Of a stretch of DNA of 23,419 nt, positions 1 through 8,001 are shown piece by piece (the first letter of the stretch is position 1; every line of letters begins with the position of its first letter). The translations under genes and the position numbers were made by a program. The stretch comes from DATKLX01 sp035542155 (lineage in GTDB: Bacteria > Chloroflexota > Anaerolineae > Anaerolineales > Anaerolineaceae), in the NCBI GenBank assembly GCA_035542155.1, contig DATKLX010000247.1:1-23419 (forward strand), written 5' to 3'. The notes beneath the pieces were generated by a model, which saw only the letters and a program-made list of their open reading frames with translations, was not told the DNA's origin and did not search any database.

Positions 1-124
1 AACGGGCTAGGTCGTTGACCTTCCCATCGGGATGATCGGCTCGCCCAGACGCTCCTGCCCCGGATGCGTTCCCGTGCCTCATCGCTTCGAGAATAGCACC
101 CACCACGCCCCACGGCAATTCCAT
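1..124 (-). CDS. Possible partial ORF downstream of murJ
   Basis: An ATG (plus positions 122-124, read on the minus strand) opens a frame that runs to the window edge without a stop, about 41 codons. The peptide starts MELPWGVVGAILEAM. It begins 14 bases after the murJ stop codon on the same strand, so it would be the next gene in a murJ transcript. There is no clear Shine-Dalgarno sequence in front of it, only an AT-rich spacer, and I do not recognise the sequence. It could be a chance open frame. Confidence 0.25.
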   Translation of the reverse strand, partial: MELPWGVVGAILEAMRHGNASGAGASGRADHPDGKVNDLAR

Positions 125-138
125 TCTAATAATTTAAT

Positions 139-1749
139 CTATCCGGGGTGAGTCATGTCTCCGTTCTCTGATTTCTTCAACACCCTTTTATGTACTGCGG
201 CGAAGAGCTGGCCCAGTTCAGGGACGCGCTGGATGAGCATCCCCAGCGAGTAAACCCCGCCGCCGAGCAGCACTCCCCCAATCGACACCCAATACACCGA
301 AGTGGATTGGGTCAGGCGCATCCAGCCCCATAGAACGAGCCCCATCCCTGCTGAGGCGGCGGCAGCCTGGATCAGACCATCGAGCACCAGCCTGCCCTGT
401 AATCCACCGAGGCGGCGGCGCATAAAGACGAGCAGAGCGGCCATCTCCAGGGCAGTGGCAAGCGAATTTGCCAGCGCCAGACCGCCATGCGGCATCCAGC
501 CCAGAGCGGTAAATAATGTGGACAGCCCGAGGCTCAGCAGGACGTTCAGCCCCATTGCGATAGAACCGATCAGGACGGGGGTTTTGGTGTCGTGCAGCGC
601 GTAAAAGGCGCGTACCAGCACCTCGACCATTGAGTGGCCGACCAGGCCGGCGGCATACCAGAGCAGCGCCCAGGCGACCATGCTGGTATTCTGCGGAGTG
701 AACTCCCCATGCTGAAAGACCGTCGCGACGATTGGCTGGCGCAGGAGGATCAGCCCCACTGAGGCCGGCACGGCGAGGAGCAGCAGGCCGCGCAAGGTGG
801 CCGCCAGCGAGGAGCGCAGCTCGTCCATCTCGCCGCGCGCGGCCTGGGCCGAAAAGGTGGGCAGCACGGCGATGGCGATTGACTGGGCAATGGCGGCCTC
901 GGGAAGCATCATGACCATAAAAGCCGTGGAGATGGCGCTGGGCGCCCCGGGAAGCTGGCTGGGACCAGTCGCGATGATATTGTTGACGATCGAGTTGATC
1001 TGAACCGTGGCGACCCCCAGCAGCCGCGGGCCCATCAAGCGGATAACCTCGCGCACCGGAGGGCTGTGCAGGCCCAGAGTGGGGGAATACGCCTGCCCGG
1101 ACAGGCGGAACAGGTCGGGGAGCTGGACGAGGAGATGCAGACTGGCGCCGAGCACCGCGCCCCAGGCCAGGCCGTAGATGCCCATCGAAGGGACAAAGAG
1201 GAGCAACCCGAGGATCATCCCCACCCCGTACATGGCCGGGGCCAGGGCAGGGAGGAGGAAGCGCTGGTGAGAATTGAGGATGCCCATCACGAGCCCGCTG
1301 ACCCCGAAGACCGCCGGGGTGAGGAGCAAGATGCGCAGCAGATTGGCCGAGAGCGCCTGCTGTTCTGCGGGCCATTGGGGAGCGAGGATAAAGCGGACGA
1401 TCAGCGGGGCGCAGATCGCCGAGACCAGGCTCAGAACGGAGAGGAAGATCAGCACCAGGTTGGTGACCGCCGAGGCCAGTTGCCAGGCCTCACGGAGATC
1501 TTTTTTGGTGATCAGGCTGGTAAAGGTGGGGACGAATGCCGAGGCGAGCGCGCCGCCGGCGATCAGGCTGAAGAGCGCGTTGGGGTAGGTGTTGGCGACC
1601 ACAAATGCGTCGTAGATCCGGCCGGTGCCGAAGGTGGCGGTGATCAGGATCGAGCGGACCAGGCCGATGGCCTGGCTCAGAGAGAAGGCGACCATAATCG
1701 TCCCGGCCGCCTGTGCGATCTGGCGGTTGGCTGTGGTGGGGGTGGCCAT
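139..1749 (-). CDS. murJ: Lipid II flippase MurJ (MviN family)
   Basis: This 536-residue polytopic membrane protein is of the MurJ/MviN family, which moves lipid II across the cytoplasmic membrane for peptidoglycan synthesis. The N-terminal part shows family hallmarks: a first helix followed by GLVRSILITATFG, then YDAFVVANTYPN and LFSLIAGGALASAFVPTF. A later conserved loop reads ARAFYALHDTKTPVLIG. Hydrophobic segments run to the C-terminus, consistent with the usual 13-14 transmembrane helices, and the length fits the family. The start is the first ATG; a TATAAT box lies only 9 bases before it, which would give a leaderless or nearly leaderless mRNA. The gene is divergent from the MEMO-family gene. 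It is the only cell-wall gene in the window. Confidence 0.93.
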   Translation of the reverse strand: MATPTTANRQIAQAAGTIMVAFSLSQAIGLVRSILITATFGTGRIYDAFVVANTYPNALFSLIAGGALASAFVPTFTSLITKKDLREAWQLASAVTNLVLIFLSVLSLVSAICAPLIVRFILAPQWPAEQQALSANLLRILLLTPAVFGVSGLVMGILNSHQRFLLPALAPAMYGVGMILGLLLFVPSMGIYGLAWGAVLGASLHLLVQLPDLFRLSGQAYSPTLGLHSPPVREVIRLMGPRLLGVATVQINSIVNNIIATGPSQLPGAPSAISTAFMVMMLPEAAIAQSIAIAVLPTFSAQAARGEMDELRSSLAATLRGLLLLAVPASVGLILLRQPIVATVFQHGEFTPQNTSMVAWALLWYAAGLVGHSMVEVLVRAFYALHDTKTPVLIGSIAMGLNVLLSLGLSTLFTALGWMPHGGLALANSLATALEMAALLVFMRRRLGGLQGRLVLDGLIQAAAASAGMGLVLWGWMRLTQSTSVYWVSIGGVLLGGGVYSLGMLIQRVPELGQLFAAVHKRVLKKSENGDMTHPG

Positions 1750-1758
1750 ATGCGCTTG

Positions 1759-1764
1759 ATTATA
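1759..1764 (-). promoter_or_regulatory. Putative -10 box for murJ, very close to the start codon
   Basis: Read on the minus strand this is a perfect TATAAT ending 9 bases before the murJ ATG. If used, transcription would start within a few bases of the ATG, giving a leaderless or nearly leaderless mRNA. No good -35 hexamer is visible. The same arrangement is seen before rsmE. Confidence 0.45.
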
Positions 1765-1793
1765 CCCAGATCAGGCCGGGAATGGTCTCGTTT

Positions 1794-1803
1794 ATGCTAC
1801 AAT
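1794..1803 (+). promoter_or_regulatory. Putative extended -10 promoter for the MEMO-family gene
   Basis: The sequence TATGCTACAAT contains TACAAT (1798-1803) preceded by TGC, an extended -10 arrangement. The 11-mer TGCTACAATAA occurs again on the minus strand just upstream of rsmI, which supports a shared promoter type. No clear -35 box is seen. A transcript starting here would have a leader of about 55 bases. Confidence 0.4.
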
Positions 1804-1865
1804 AAGAACACAACGAGGGCAATCACCTGGACGGTTTTTTCCTTTTTCTGGATGGAGGTCTGGCC

Positions 1866-2705
1866 ATGAAAGAGGTGCCTGATTTACGTCCTTCCCCCAT
1901 CGCGGGACATTGGTATGAAGGCGACCCAGATCTTCTCAGTGCAGAGGTAGACCAGTTCCTTGCCGAAGCTCGCCTGCCAGACCTGACCGGCGAGGTCATG
2001 GGGGTGATCGCTCCCCACGCCGGCTACCGCTACTCTGGTGCCGTTGCCGGGTATGCCTTTCGGGCAGTCGCCGGCTGCCAGTACGACCTGGTCGCCATCC
2101 TCTCGCCCATGCACCAGGCCTACCCGTTCCCACTGATCACCTCCGCCCACCGCGCTTACTCAACCCCCCTCGGAGTGGTCGAAATCGATCAGACAGCCCT
2201 CGCCGCCCTGGAGAAAGAGCTCGGCGGCAGGAATCTGACCGCGCTGGCCAACGATAAGGAGCACTCGCTCGAGATCGAGCTGCCCTTTTTGCAGCGTGCC
2301 CTCCAACCGGGGTTCAAGCTCCTTCCGCTCATGGTGCGCGAGCACTCACCCCGCAGGGTGAAGGAAATTGGCGAGGCCCTGAGCCGGGTGTTAAAGGACC
2401 GCAGGGCTATGCTGGTGGGCAGCACGGATCTGTCCCATTTTTACCCACAGAAGACCGCGGAAGAATTAGACGCGGTCACCCTGGGAGAGATCGGCGCATT
2501 CTCTCCTGAAGGGTTGTACCGCGAAGCCGAAAACGGCCGGGCCTCGGCCTGCGGCCTGGATGCGATAGCCGCAGTGCTTTGGGCGGCCATGAGTTTGGGG
2601 GCCAACCGGGTGCAGGTGCTGCGCCACGCCACCTCCGCGGATGTGACCGGCGACCGCTCGTCGGTCGTCGGCTACGGCGCGGCGGTCATCCTGAGAGACG
2701 CATGA
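1866..2705 (+). CDS. MEMO1 family protein (AmmeMemoRadiSam system protein B)
   Basis: This 279-residue protein belongs to the MEMO family, which shares its fold with class III nonhaem iron extradiol dioxygenases. Visible family motifs are PHAGYRYSG (His51), LSPMHQAY (His83), EHSLEIELPFLQ, STDLSHF, an ACGLDAI Cys motif and the C-terminal TSADVTGDRSSVVGYGA. The biochemical function of bacterial members is not settled. In many bacteria the gene sits with an AMMECR1 protein and a radical SAM protein; neither partner is in this window. The start is supported by GGAGG 7 bases upstream. Its stop codon overlaps the start of the next gene as ATGA, implying translational coupling with the CNNM protein. 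Confidence 0.88.
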   Translation: MKEVPDLRPSPIAGHWYEGDPDLLSAEVDQFLAEARLPDLTGEVMGVIAPHAGYRYSGAVAGYAFRAVAGCQYDLVAILSPMHQAYPFPLITSAHRAYSTPLGVVEIDQTALAALEKELGGRNLTALANDKEHSLEIELPFLQRALQPGFKLLPLMVREHSPRRVKEIGEALSRVLKDRRAMLVGSTDLSHFYPQKTAEELDAVTLGEIGAFSPEGLYREAENGRASACGLDAIAAVLWAAMSLGANRVQVLRHATSADVTGDRSSVVGYGAAVILRDA

Positions 2706-4033
2706 TTGTTAGGAACATCGTCCTCATCTTCATCCTGATCGCTCTGAACGGCTTTTTCGTCGCTGTTGAATTTGCCGCGGTGACCGCGCGCCGCGCGCGG
2801 CTCGATCTGCTCGTCGGGTATGAGGACCGCGGCCGGGCCGCGCAGATTGTCCACGGGTGGCTGGAGAACACCGCCACCCGCGACCGCCTGATCGCCGCCA
2901 GCCAACTGGGGATCACCGTGGTCAGTCTGGCCCTCGGCGCGGTGGGCGAAAACACCTTCGCCGAGCTGCTCGACCCCTATTTTCATGCGGTCGAGCTTCC
3001 CGGCTGGATGCAATTCCTCGCTCAGTTTCTCCCCGCCCTGCCCCTCATCCTCTCGCTGATCATCGTGACCAGCTTCCACGTTGTCCTCGGCGAGCAGGTC
3101 CCCAAAGTGGCTGTCCTGCGCGCGCCAGAGAAGTTTGCCCTCTTCGCCGCGCCGATCATGCAGGCCTTTGGGAACGTTTTTCGCGGCTTTATCTCCATCC
3201 TGGATTTCGCCACTCGCGGCGTGCTGACCCTGGTCGGGCTGCCGCGCGCCAGCCCGCATTCCTCCGTGTACTCGCTCGAAGAGATCCGCCAGATCGTCTC
3301 CGGCCCGGAGGTGGACGGAGTGATCGAGCTGCCCGAGCGGCAGATGCTCACTGCGATCATCGATTTTGGCGAGCTGGTCGTCCGCCAGGTGGTCATCCCG
3401 CGGACCGAGATCGTCGCGGTCGAAGCCGGTACCCCCCTCGAAGAGGTGATCGACCTGGCCAGCCAATCCACGGTGACCAAGTTCCCGGTTTACGAGGATA
3501 ACCTGGACCAAATCGTGGGCATCCTTCACGTGCGCGACCTGCTCAAGGCGATCAAGGATCCGGAGGTTACTGGCCGCAAGGCCCGCGATCTGGCGCGAGA
3601 GCCGATCTTCGTCCCCGAGACGATCGCGGTCAATGACCTGCTCCAGGTTTTCCGCGCTCGCCGCCAGCACATCGCCATCGTGCTCGACGAGTACGGGGGA
3701 ACGAACGGGCTGGTCACCCTCGAAGACCTGATGGAGGAGATCATCGGCGAAGTGCGCGACCCGTTCGAGGCCGGCCCACCCTCGATCCAGACCCTGCCGG
3801 ACGGATCGGCGTTGGTCGATGGGATGACCCTGATCGATGAGATCAACGAATTTTTCGGGCTTCACCTGATTGACCCAAACTATGATACGATTGCGGGGTA
3901 CATGCTGGGGAAACTGGGCCGCATCCCGCAAACCGGTGAAACCTTTGAGGATGTCAAAGAAGGCATCCGATTGCGCGTGGAAAGTATGGATAACCTGCGG
4001 ATCGCCCGCCTGGCATTACAAAAACTGACCTGA
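2702..4033 (+). CDS. CNNM/CBS-domain membrane protein (HlyC/CorC family transporter)
   Basis: This 443-residue protein is of the CNNM/HlyC/CorC family, linked to Mg2+ or other cation efflux. Residues 1 to about 190 form the CNNM (DUF21) membrane domain: an N-terminal IVLIFILIALNGFFVAVEFA helix, an AASQLGITVVSLALG segment and a helix before LGEQVPKVAVLRAPE. A tandem CBS pair follows (about 205-330), including TKFPVYEDNLDQIVGILHV and HIAIVLDEYGGTNGLVTLEDL, where an adenine nucleotide may bind. The last ~95 residues match the CorC/HlyC C-terminal domain. I chose the ATG at 2702, not the upstream in-frame ATG at 2579, because it overlaps the preceding stop (ATGA) and begins directly with the membrane domain. 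Older hemolysin annotations for this family are not functional evidence. Confidence 0.9.
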   Translation: MIVRNIVLIFILIALNGFFVAVEFAAVTARRARLDLLVGYEDRGRAAQIVHGWLENTATRDRLIAASQLGITVVSLALGAVGENTFAELLDPYFHAVELPGWMQFLAQFLPALPLILSLIIVTSFHVVLGEQVPKVAVLRAPEKFALFAAPIMQAFGNVFRGFISILDFATRGVLTLVGLPRASPHSSVYSLEEIRQIVSGPEVDGVIELPERQMLTAIIDFGELVVRQVVIPRTEIVAVEAGTPLEEVIDLASQSTVTKFPVYEDNLDQIVGILHVRDLLKAIKDPEVTGRKARDLAREPIFVPETIAVNDLLQVFRARRQHIAIVLDEYGGTNGLVTLEDLMEEIIGEVRDPFEAGPPSIQTLPDGSALVDGMTLIDEINEFFGLHLIDPNYDTIAGYMLGKLGRIPQTGETFEDVKEGIRLRVESMDNLRIARLALQKLT

Positions 4034-4050
4034 CGTAAACCTTCCTATCC

Positions 4051-5172
4051 ATGAAACGCCGCACCGCACTCCCATTCCTGATCGTCAGCCTGCTTCTCCT
4101 TGGGCTGGCGATCGTTATTGCCGTCAACTCTCCAGTCTATACACCCCCAACGCCCACGCCGCCCGGTTATCAGGCCCCCACGGAAGGAGATTTTTTCTCG
4201 CGGCCCATCCTGGAGCCGCTGGTCAAACTCCTGTCGAGCGCCACCCCAACCGTGACGATCACTCCCAGCCCGAACCCCACGATCACCCTCACCCCCACGA
4301 TTACCCCCACCGCCACGGCGACGATCACCTCGACGCCGACCGCCACGCGAACCCGCCTGCCAACCTTTACTCCCACCCAATCGCTCACCCCGACGACCAG
4401 CGGAACCCCGCTGCCCAGCGCGACGCCCACCCTGACAGAGACCCCGGCAGCAACCCGCCTGGCTCAGCTTTTTCCGGTGCGCGATAGCGAAGGCCGGGTG
4501 ATCGATTGGAGCTATGGCCGCTATACCGAATACCGCCTCGATTCGCAGAACCAGACTGCCTCCTTCTCGGCCTTCGTCGCCTTCCGCCTGATCGACCGGG
4601 CGATCCACCGCGAGACCCTCCGGGTGGCTGGCCGGGATGTGACCGCGTATTACCTGAACGTCCTGCATGAGTTTGCCGGGCAGATTCTTCCCGTCCACCT
4701 GATCATCAGCGGGGAATGGGGCAAGGATGTGCCCGTTTCTGCCATGTCGACCAGTGGAAGCTTCTTCATCACCGCGCTGACCCTCTCGCCTGGGGCTCAG
4801 TTCAACCCGCTGGCGATCCACCGCGACGCCAACCGGATTTACCCCGACCGCCCGCTCGAATACCAGGGGATGTTGATCACCGACTTTCAGAAGATCCTAG
4901 CCAACCAGCCCAACGAGGTGATCGTGCTCGCCGACCACCCGATCATCCCGCACCCGGATACCTACGCGGACATCGAGTATTATTTCCAAAATACTCCTTA
5001 CCTGGCGGCGCGCTACGCTCCCCTTGTCACCCTCGACGCCCAGGGCAAGGTTGCCGGTCCCAGCCCACTGGCCCGGGCCCTGACCGAGTCGATCCTCAAC
5101 GGCGTGCGTATGCCTTCCGCGGCGACGGTCTATTACAGCAGCGATGTGCTCATCTTCCTTCAAGGGGGGTGA
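4051..5172 (+). CDS. Membrane-anchored protein with Thr/Pro-rich linker, unknown extracytoplasmic domain
   Basis: I do not recognise this 373-residue protein. It starts with positively charged residues (MKRR) and one hydrophobic helix (about 7-26), a signal anchor or signal peptide. Residues 30-140 are a low-complexity linker built of repeated TPT, TPTIT and TPTAT units, then a Ser/Pro/Thr stretch. The remaining ~230 residues look globular (SYGRYTEYRLDSQ, LPVHLIISGEWG, YQGMLITDFQKIL). The layout suggests a domain held away from the cell surface on a stiff, possibly O-glycosylated stalk; such stalks are common in secreted Chloroflexota proteins. The gene lies 17 bases after the CNNM gene and 15 before priA, so it is probably co-transcribed. 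There is no strong Shine-Dalgarno sequence. Confidence 0.7.
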   Translation: MKRRTALPFLIVSLLLLGLAIVIAVNSPVYTPPTPTPPGYQAPTEGDFFSRPILEPLVKLLSSATPTVTITPSPNPTITLTPTITPTATATITSTPTATRTRLPTFTPTQSLTPTTSGTPLPSATPTLTETPAATRLAQLFPVRDSEGRVIDWSYGRYTEYRLDSQNQTASFSAFVAFRLIDRAIHRETLRVAGRDVTAYYLNVLHEFAGQILPVHLIISGEWGKDVPVSAMSTSGSFFITALTLSPGAQFNPLAIHRDANRIYPDRPLEYQGMLITDFQKILANQPNEVIVLADHPIIPHPDTYADIEYYFQNTPYLAARYAPLVTLDAQGKVAGPSPLARALTESILNGVRMPSAATVYYSSDVLIFLQGG

Positions 5173-5187
5173 TAAGCTTTTTCTCTT

Positions 5188-7800
5188 ATGGCCCAAACCT
5201 TTGTTGAGATTGCCGTCAATGTCGCCCAGACTACCGGGTTGTACGATTACCACATCCCGGAGGAGCTGGAAGGTCGAGTGCTCCCGGGCTGCCTGGTGAT
5301 CGTCCCCTTTGGCAGCCAGCAGGTCCAGGGGGTAGTGCTGCGCCAGGTTGATTCTCCCCAGGTGCCCACGACGCGCGCCGTACAGGACCTGATCGACCCA
5401 TTGCCCGTCCTGACCCCAGCGCAGATCGAGTTGGCCTGCTGGATGGCCGAGGAGACCCTTGCCCCCCTGGCGGTGTGCATCGACCGCATGCTCCCCCCGG
5501 GGCTGAGCCAGCGCGCCGATACCCTTTACACACCCCTGCCCGTTCCGCCTGCGCCTGCCCTGCCCAGGGTTGGCAGGACCGGGGCGGCACCCTGGCCTGA
5601 CCACCAGGACAGGCAGGCGCAGGCGGACGGCGTCGCCATCCCCGAAGCCGGCACACTACAGGACAGGCTGCTCGACCTGCTCCACAAACGCGGCCCGCTG
5701 CGCGGCCAGCAGATCGACCGCGCCCTGGCTCACCGTGATTGGCGCGCCGCGGCGCGCGCTTTGGCCCGGCGCGGCCTGTTACGTACTTCCAGCCAGCTCC
5801 CCCCGCCCAGCGTCAAACCCAAGCTGGTACGCACCGTCCAGCTCGGCTGCACGCCCGAGGCGGCCGTGGAACAGTTCCCCTTTCTCGCCCGCCCCGGCAG
5901 CGCGGCCCTGGCCCGCAGGCAGGCCGTGCTCAATTTCCTCATCCGCGAGCCCTGGCCGGTCGAAGTCCCCTGGGTTTATGCTCAAAGCGGCGGCACTCCG
6001 GCCGACCTGGTCGCCCTGGCGGACCGGGACCTGGTAATCCTGGGTGAGACCGACGCCTGGCGCGACCCGCTGGCCCACATCGAGGTGGTGCTCGACCATC
6101 CACCGGAGCTGACCCACGAGCAGGAGCAGGTATGGGAAGCCATCCTCCCGGGTCTGGCGCAGGGGGCCGCCGGCATGCCAACGACGCCCTACCTGCTCCA
6201 CGGGGTGACCGGCTCGGGCAAGACCGAGATCTACCTGCGCGCCGTCGCCGAGGCCATTCGCCTCGGCCGCCAGGCGATCATCCTTGTCCCCGAGATTGCC
6301 CTCACCCCACAGACCGTGCGCCGCTTCCTCGCTCGCTTCCCCGGGCAGGTAGGCCTGGTCCATTCGCGGCTTGCCGAAGGCGAGCGCTACGACACCTGGC
6401 GGCGGGCCCGCGCGGGGGTCCTGCCGGTGATCGTCGGCCCGCGCAGCGGGCTGTTTACTCCTCTTCCCAACCTGGGGTTGATCGTCGTCGATGAGGCCCA
6501 CGACGATTCTTACTACCAGGGCGATTTTCTCCCTTATTACCACGCCGTAACCGTTGCCCTGGCCTACGCCCGGTTTTCCTCGGCAGTCTGCTTGCTCGGT
6601 ACGGCCACCCCGGACGTGACCACCCTCTACCGCGCCGAGGCCGAGCGCTGGAAGCGGCTCAGCCTGCCAGTGCGCATCCTCGCCCACCGCCAGGCGGTCG
6701 AGCGCCAGGTCCAGGAGCTGGGGCTCAAAGCGCCGCTGCAGGTCGACCCGGGCGAAGGGGAGACCACAGCCCTCCACCTGCCCCAGATCCATTTGGTCGA
6801 CATGCGCGAGGAGCTCAAGGCCGGCAACCGCTCGATCTTCAGCCGCGCCCTGTCACAGGCGCTGCGCGAGACCCTCGCCGCTGGCCAGCAGGCCATTCTC
6901 TTCCTCAACCGCCGCGGCACCGCCACCTTCGTCTTCTGCCGCGAGTGCGGCCACAGCCTGCGCTGCCCCACCTGCGACGTCCCGCTCACCTTCCACGCCG
7001 ATCGCCAGCGGCTCATGTGCCATTACTGCGGTTACCAGCGCAAGATGCCGCGCACCTGCCCGGCCTGCCGCAGCGCGAGCATTCGCCAGTACGGGACCGG
7101 GACGGAGAAAGTGGAGAGCGAGGTGCGCGCCCAGTTCCCCCAGGCGCGAACTCTGCGCTGGGACGCCGAGACCACCCGCGATAAAGGCTCCCACGAGATC
7201 ATCCTGGCCCATTTTGCCGCGCAGCGCGCCAACGTGCTCATCGGTACCCAGATGCTCGCCAAGGGTCTCGACCTGCCAATGGTCACCCTGGTTGGGGCGA
7301 TCCTGGCCGACGTGGGGCTCAATCTGCCCGATTTCCGCGCCGGGGAGCGCACCTTTCAGGTTCTCACCCAGGTCGCCGGGCGCGCCGGGCGAAGCATCCT
7401 CGGGGGGCAGGTTGTCCTGCAGACATTCCAGCCCGAGCATTACGCCATCCAGGCCGCCGCCCGCCACGATTACGACGCTTTCTACCGCCAGGAACTGGCC
7501 TACCGGCGCGGATTGGCGTATCCACCCTTCTACCGCCTGGTCCGTCTCGAGTACCGCCACCACGAAGCCGGGCGGGCTGAGGCCGCGGCAAAATCCCTCG
7601 CCGAGCAGATCCGCGTCTGGATGGAGCGCGAGAACCGCACTGCGACCGAGATGATCGGCCCCGTCCCCTGCTTTTTCAGCCAGATTCACGGCCAGTACCG
7701 CTGGCAGATCGTCCTGCGCGGCCCGGACCCGGCATCGCTTCTGCGCGGGAGGGGGCTCCCTGACTGGAGGATCGAGGTTGAGCCGCCATCGTTGCTATAG
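5188..7800 (+). CDS. priA: Primosomal protein N' (replication restart helicase PriA)
   Basis: PriA is a 3'-5' superfamily 2 DNA helicase that reloads the replisome at stalled forks. The N-terminal 3'BD domain reads FVEIAVNVAQTTGLYDYHIP...LVIVPFG. The helicase core has Walker A GVTGSGKTEIY (near residue 340), DEAHDDSYY (about 434), GTATP and, in the second lobe, IGTQMLAKGLDLPMVTLVG and QVAGRAGR. The two-zinc module inserted in the helicase (about 584-625) has CRECG, CPTC, CHYCG and CPAC pairs. At 870 residues it is longer than E. coli PriA (732). Much of the excess is in residues 115-215, which include a Pro/Arg/Ala-rich insert encoded by an inverted repeat (reported separately). The start is the first ATG after the upstream stop; no convincing Shine-Dalgarno sequence precedes it. 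Confidence 0.95.
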   Translation: MAQTFVEIAVNVAQTTGLYDYHIPEELEGRVLPGCLVIVPFGSQQVQGVVLRQVDSPQVPTTRAVQDLIDPLPVLTPAQIELACWMAEETLAPLAVCIDRMLPPGLSQRADTLYTPLPVPPAPALPRVGRTGAAPWPDHQDRQAQADGVAIPEAGTLQDRLLDLLHKRGPLRGQQIDRALAHRDWRAAARALARRGLLRTSSQLPPPSVKPKLVRTVQLGCTPEAAVEQFPFLARPGSAALARRQAVLNFLIREPWPVEVPWVYAQSGGTPADLVALADRDLVILGETDAWRDPLAHIEVVLDHPPELTHEQEQVWEAILPGLAQGAAGMPTTPYLLHGVTGSGKTEIYLRAVAEAIRLGRQAIILVPEIALTPQTVRRFLARFPGQVGLVHSRLAEGERYDTWRRARAGVLPVIVGPRSGLFTPLPNLGLIVVDEAHDDSYYQGDFLPYYHAVTVALAYARFSSAVCLLGTATPDVTTLYRAEAERWKRLSLPVRILAHRQAVERQVQELGLKAPLQVDPGEGETTALHLPQIHLVDMREELKAGNRSIFSRALSQALRETLAAGQQAILFLNRRGTATFVFCRECGHSLRCPTCDVPLTFHADRQRLMCHYCGYQRKMPRTCPACRSASIRQYGTGTEKVESEVRAQFPQARTLRWDAETTRDKGSHEIILAHFAAQRANVLIGTQMLAKGLDLPMVTLVGAILADVGLNLPDFRAGERTFQVLTQVAGRAGRSILGGQVVLQTFQPEHYAIQAAARHDYDAFYRQELAYRRGLAYPPFYRLVRLEYRHHEAGRAEAAAKSLAEQIRVWMERENRTATEMIGPVPCFFSQIHGQYRWQIVLRGPDPASLLRGRGLPDWRIEVEPPSLL
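5545..5626. repeat. 82-bp palindromic insert inside priA
   Basis: Two perfect 15-base inverted arms (5545-5559 and 5612-5626, core CCTGCGCCTGCC / GGCAGGCGCAGG) flank about 52 bases. The interior contains a smaller nested repeat (CCTGCC at 5554-5559 with GGCAGG at 5572-5577). The unit is read in frame as a Pro/Ala/Arg-rich peptide of about 27 residues in a region where PriA proteins vary in length. It looks like a REP/MITE-type palindrome tolerated in a linker. No second copy was found in this window. Confidence 0.5.
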
Positions 7801-8001
7801 TGATTGGTCAACGAGTTGCCGGGTTGATCCGAAGAACCAGATGCGCTGATGGTTCATGGGAAGGTATCTGGCTTACTCACTTGACCGGATGGGGCAAGAA
7901 GGGGATAATCGAGACAGGCCAGGAGATCCGGGGTTGTTTGGCCTTCCTGTTGTCGATCAGATGCATATTCACATCGCCAGCTCATCAGGAGATCTTTTCG
8001 T

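Noticed and set aside
2579..2701. Upstream in-frame ATG extending the CNNM protein by 41 residues
   Set aside because: The extension lies inside the MEMO-family gene, is Gly/Arg-rich and precedes the membrane domain. The ATGA overlap at 2702 is a better start.
2672..3931. Long minus-strand frame opposite the CNNM gene
   Set aside because: A shadow of the high-GC coding frame on the other strand. It is rich in Asp, Arg and His with no motifs, while the plus-strand frame has clear CNNM and CBS domains.
4170..4430. Repetitive DNA in the Thr/Pro-rich gene as a possible CRISPR-like or tandem array
   Set aside because: The repetition is explained by TPT-type codons of a linker. Units are not of constant length and there are no spacers.
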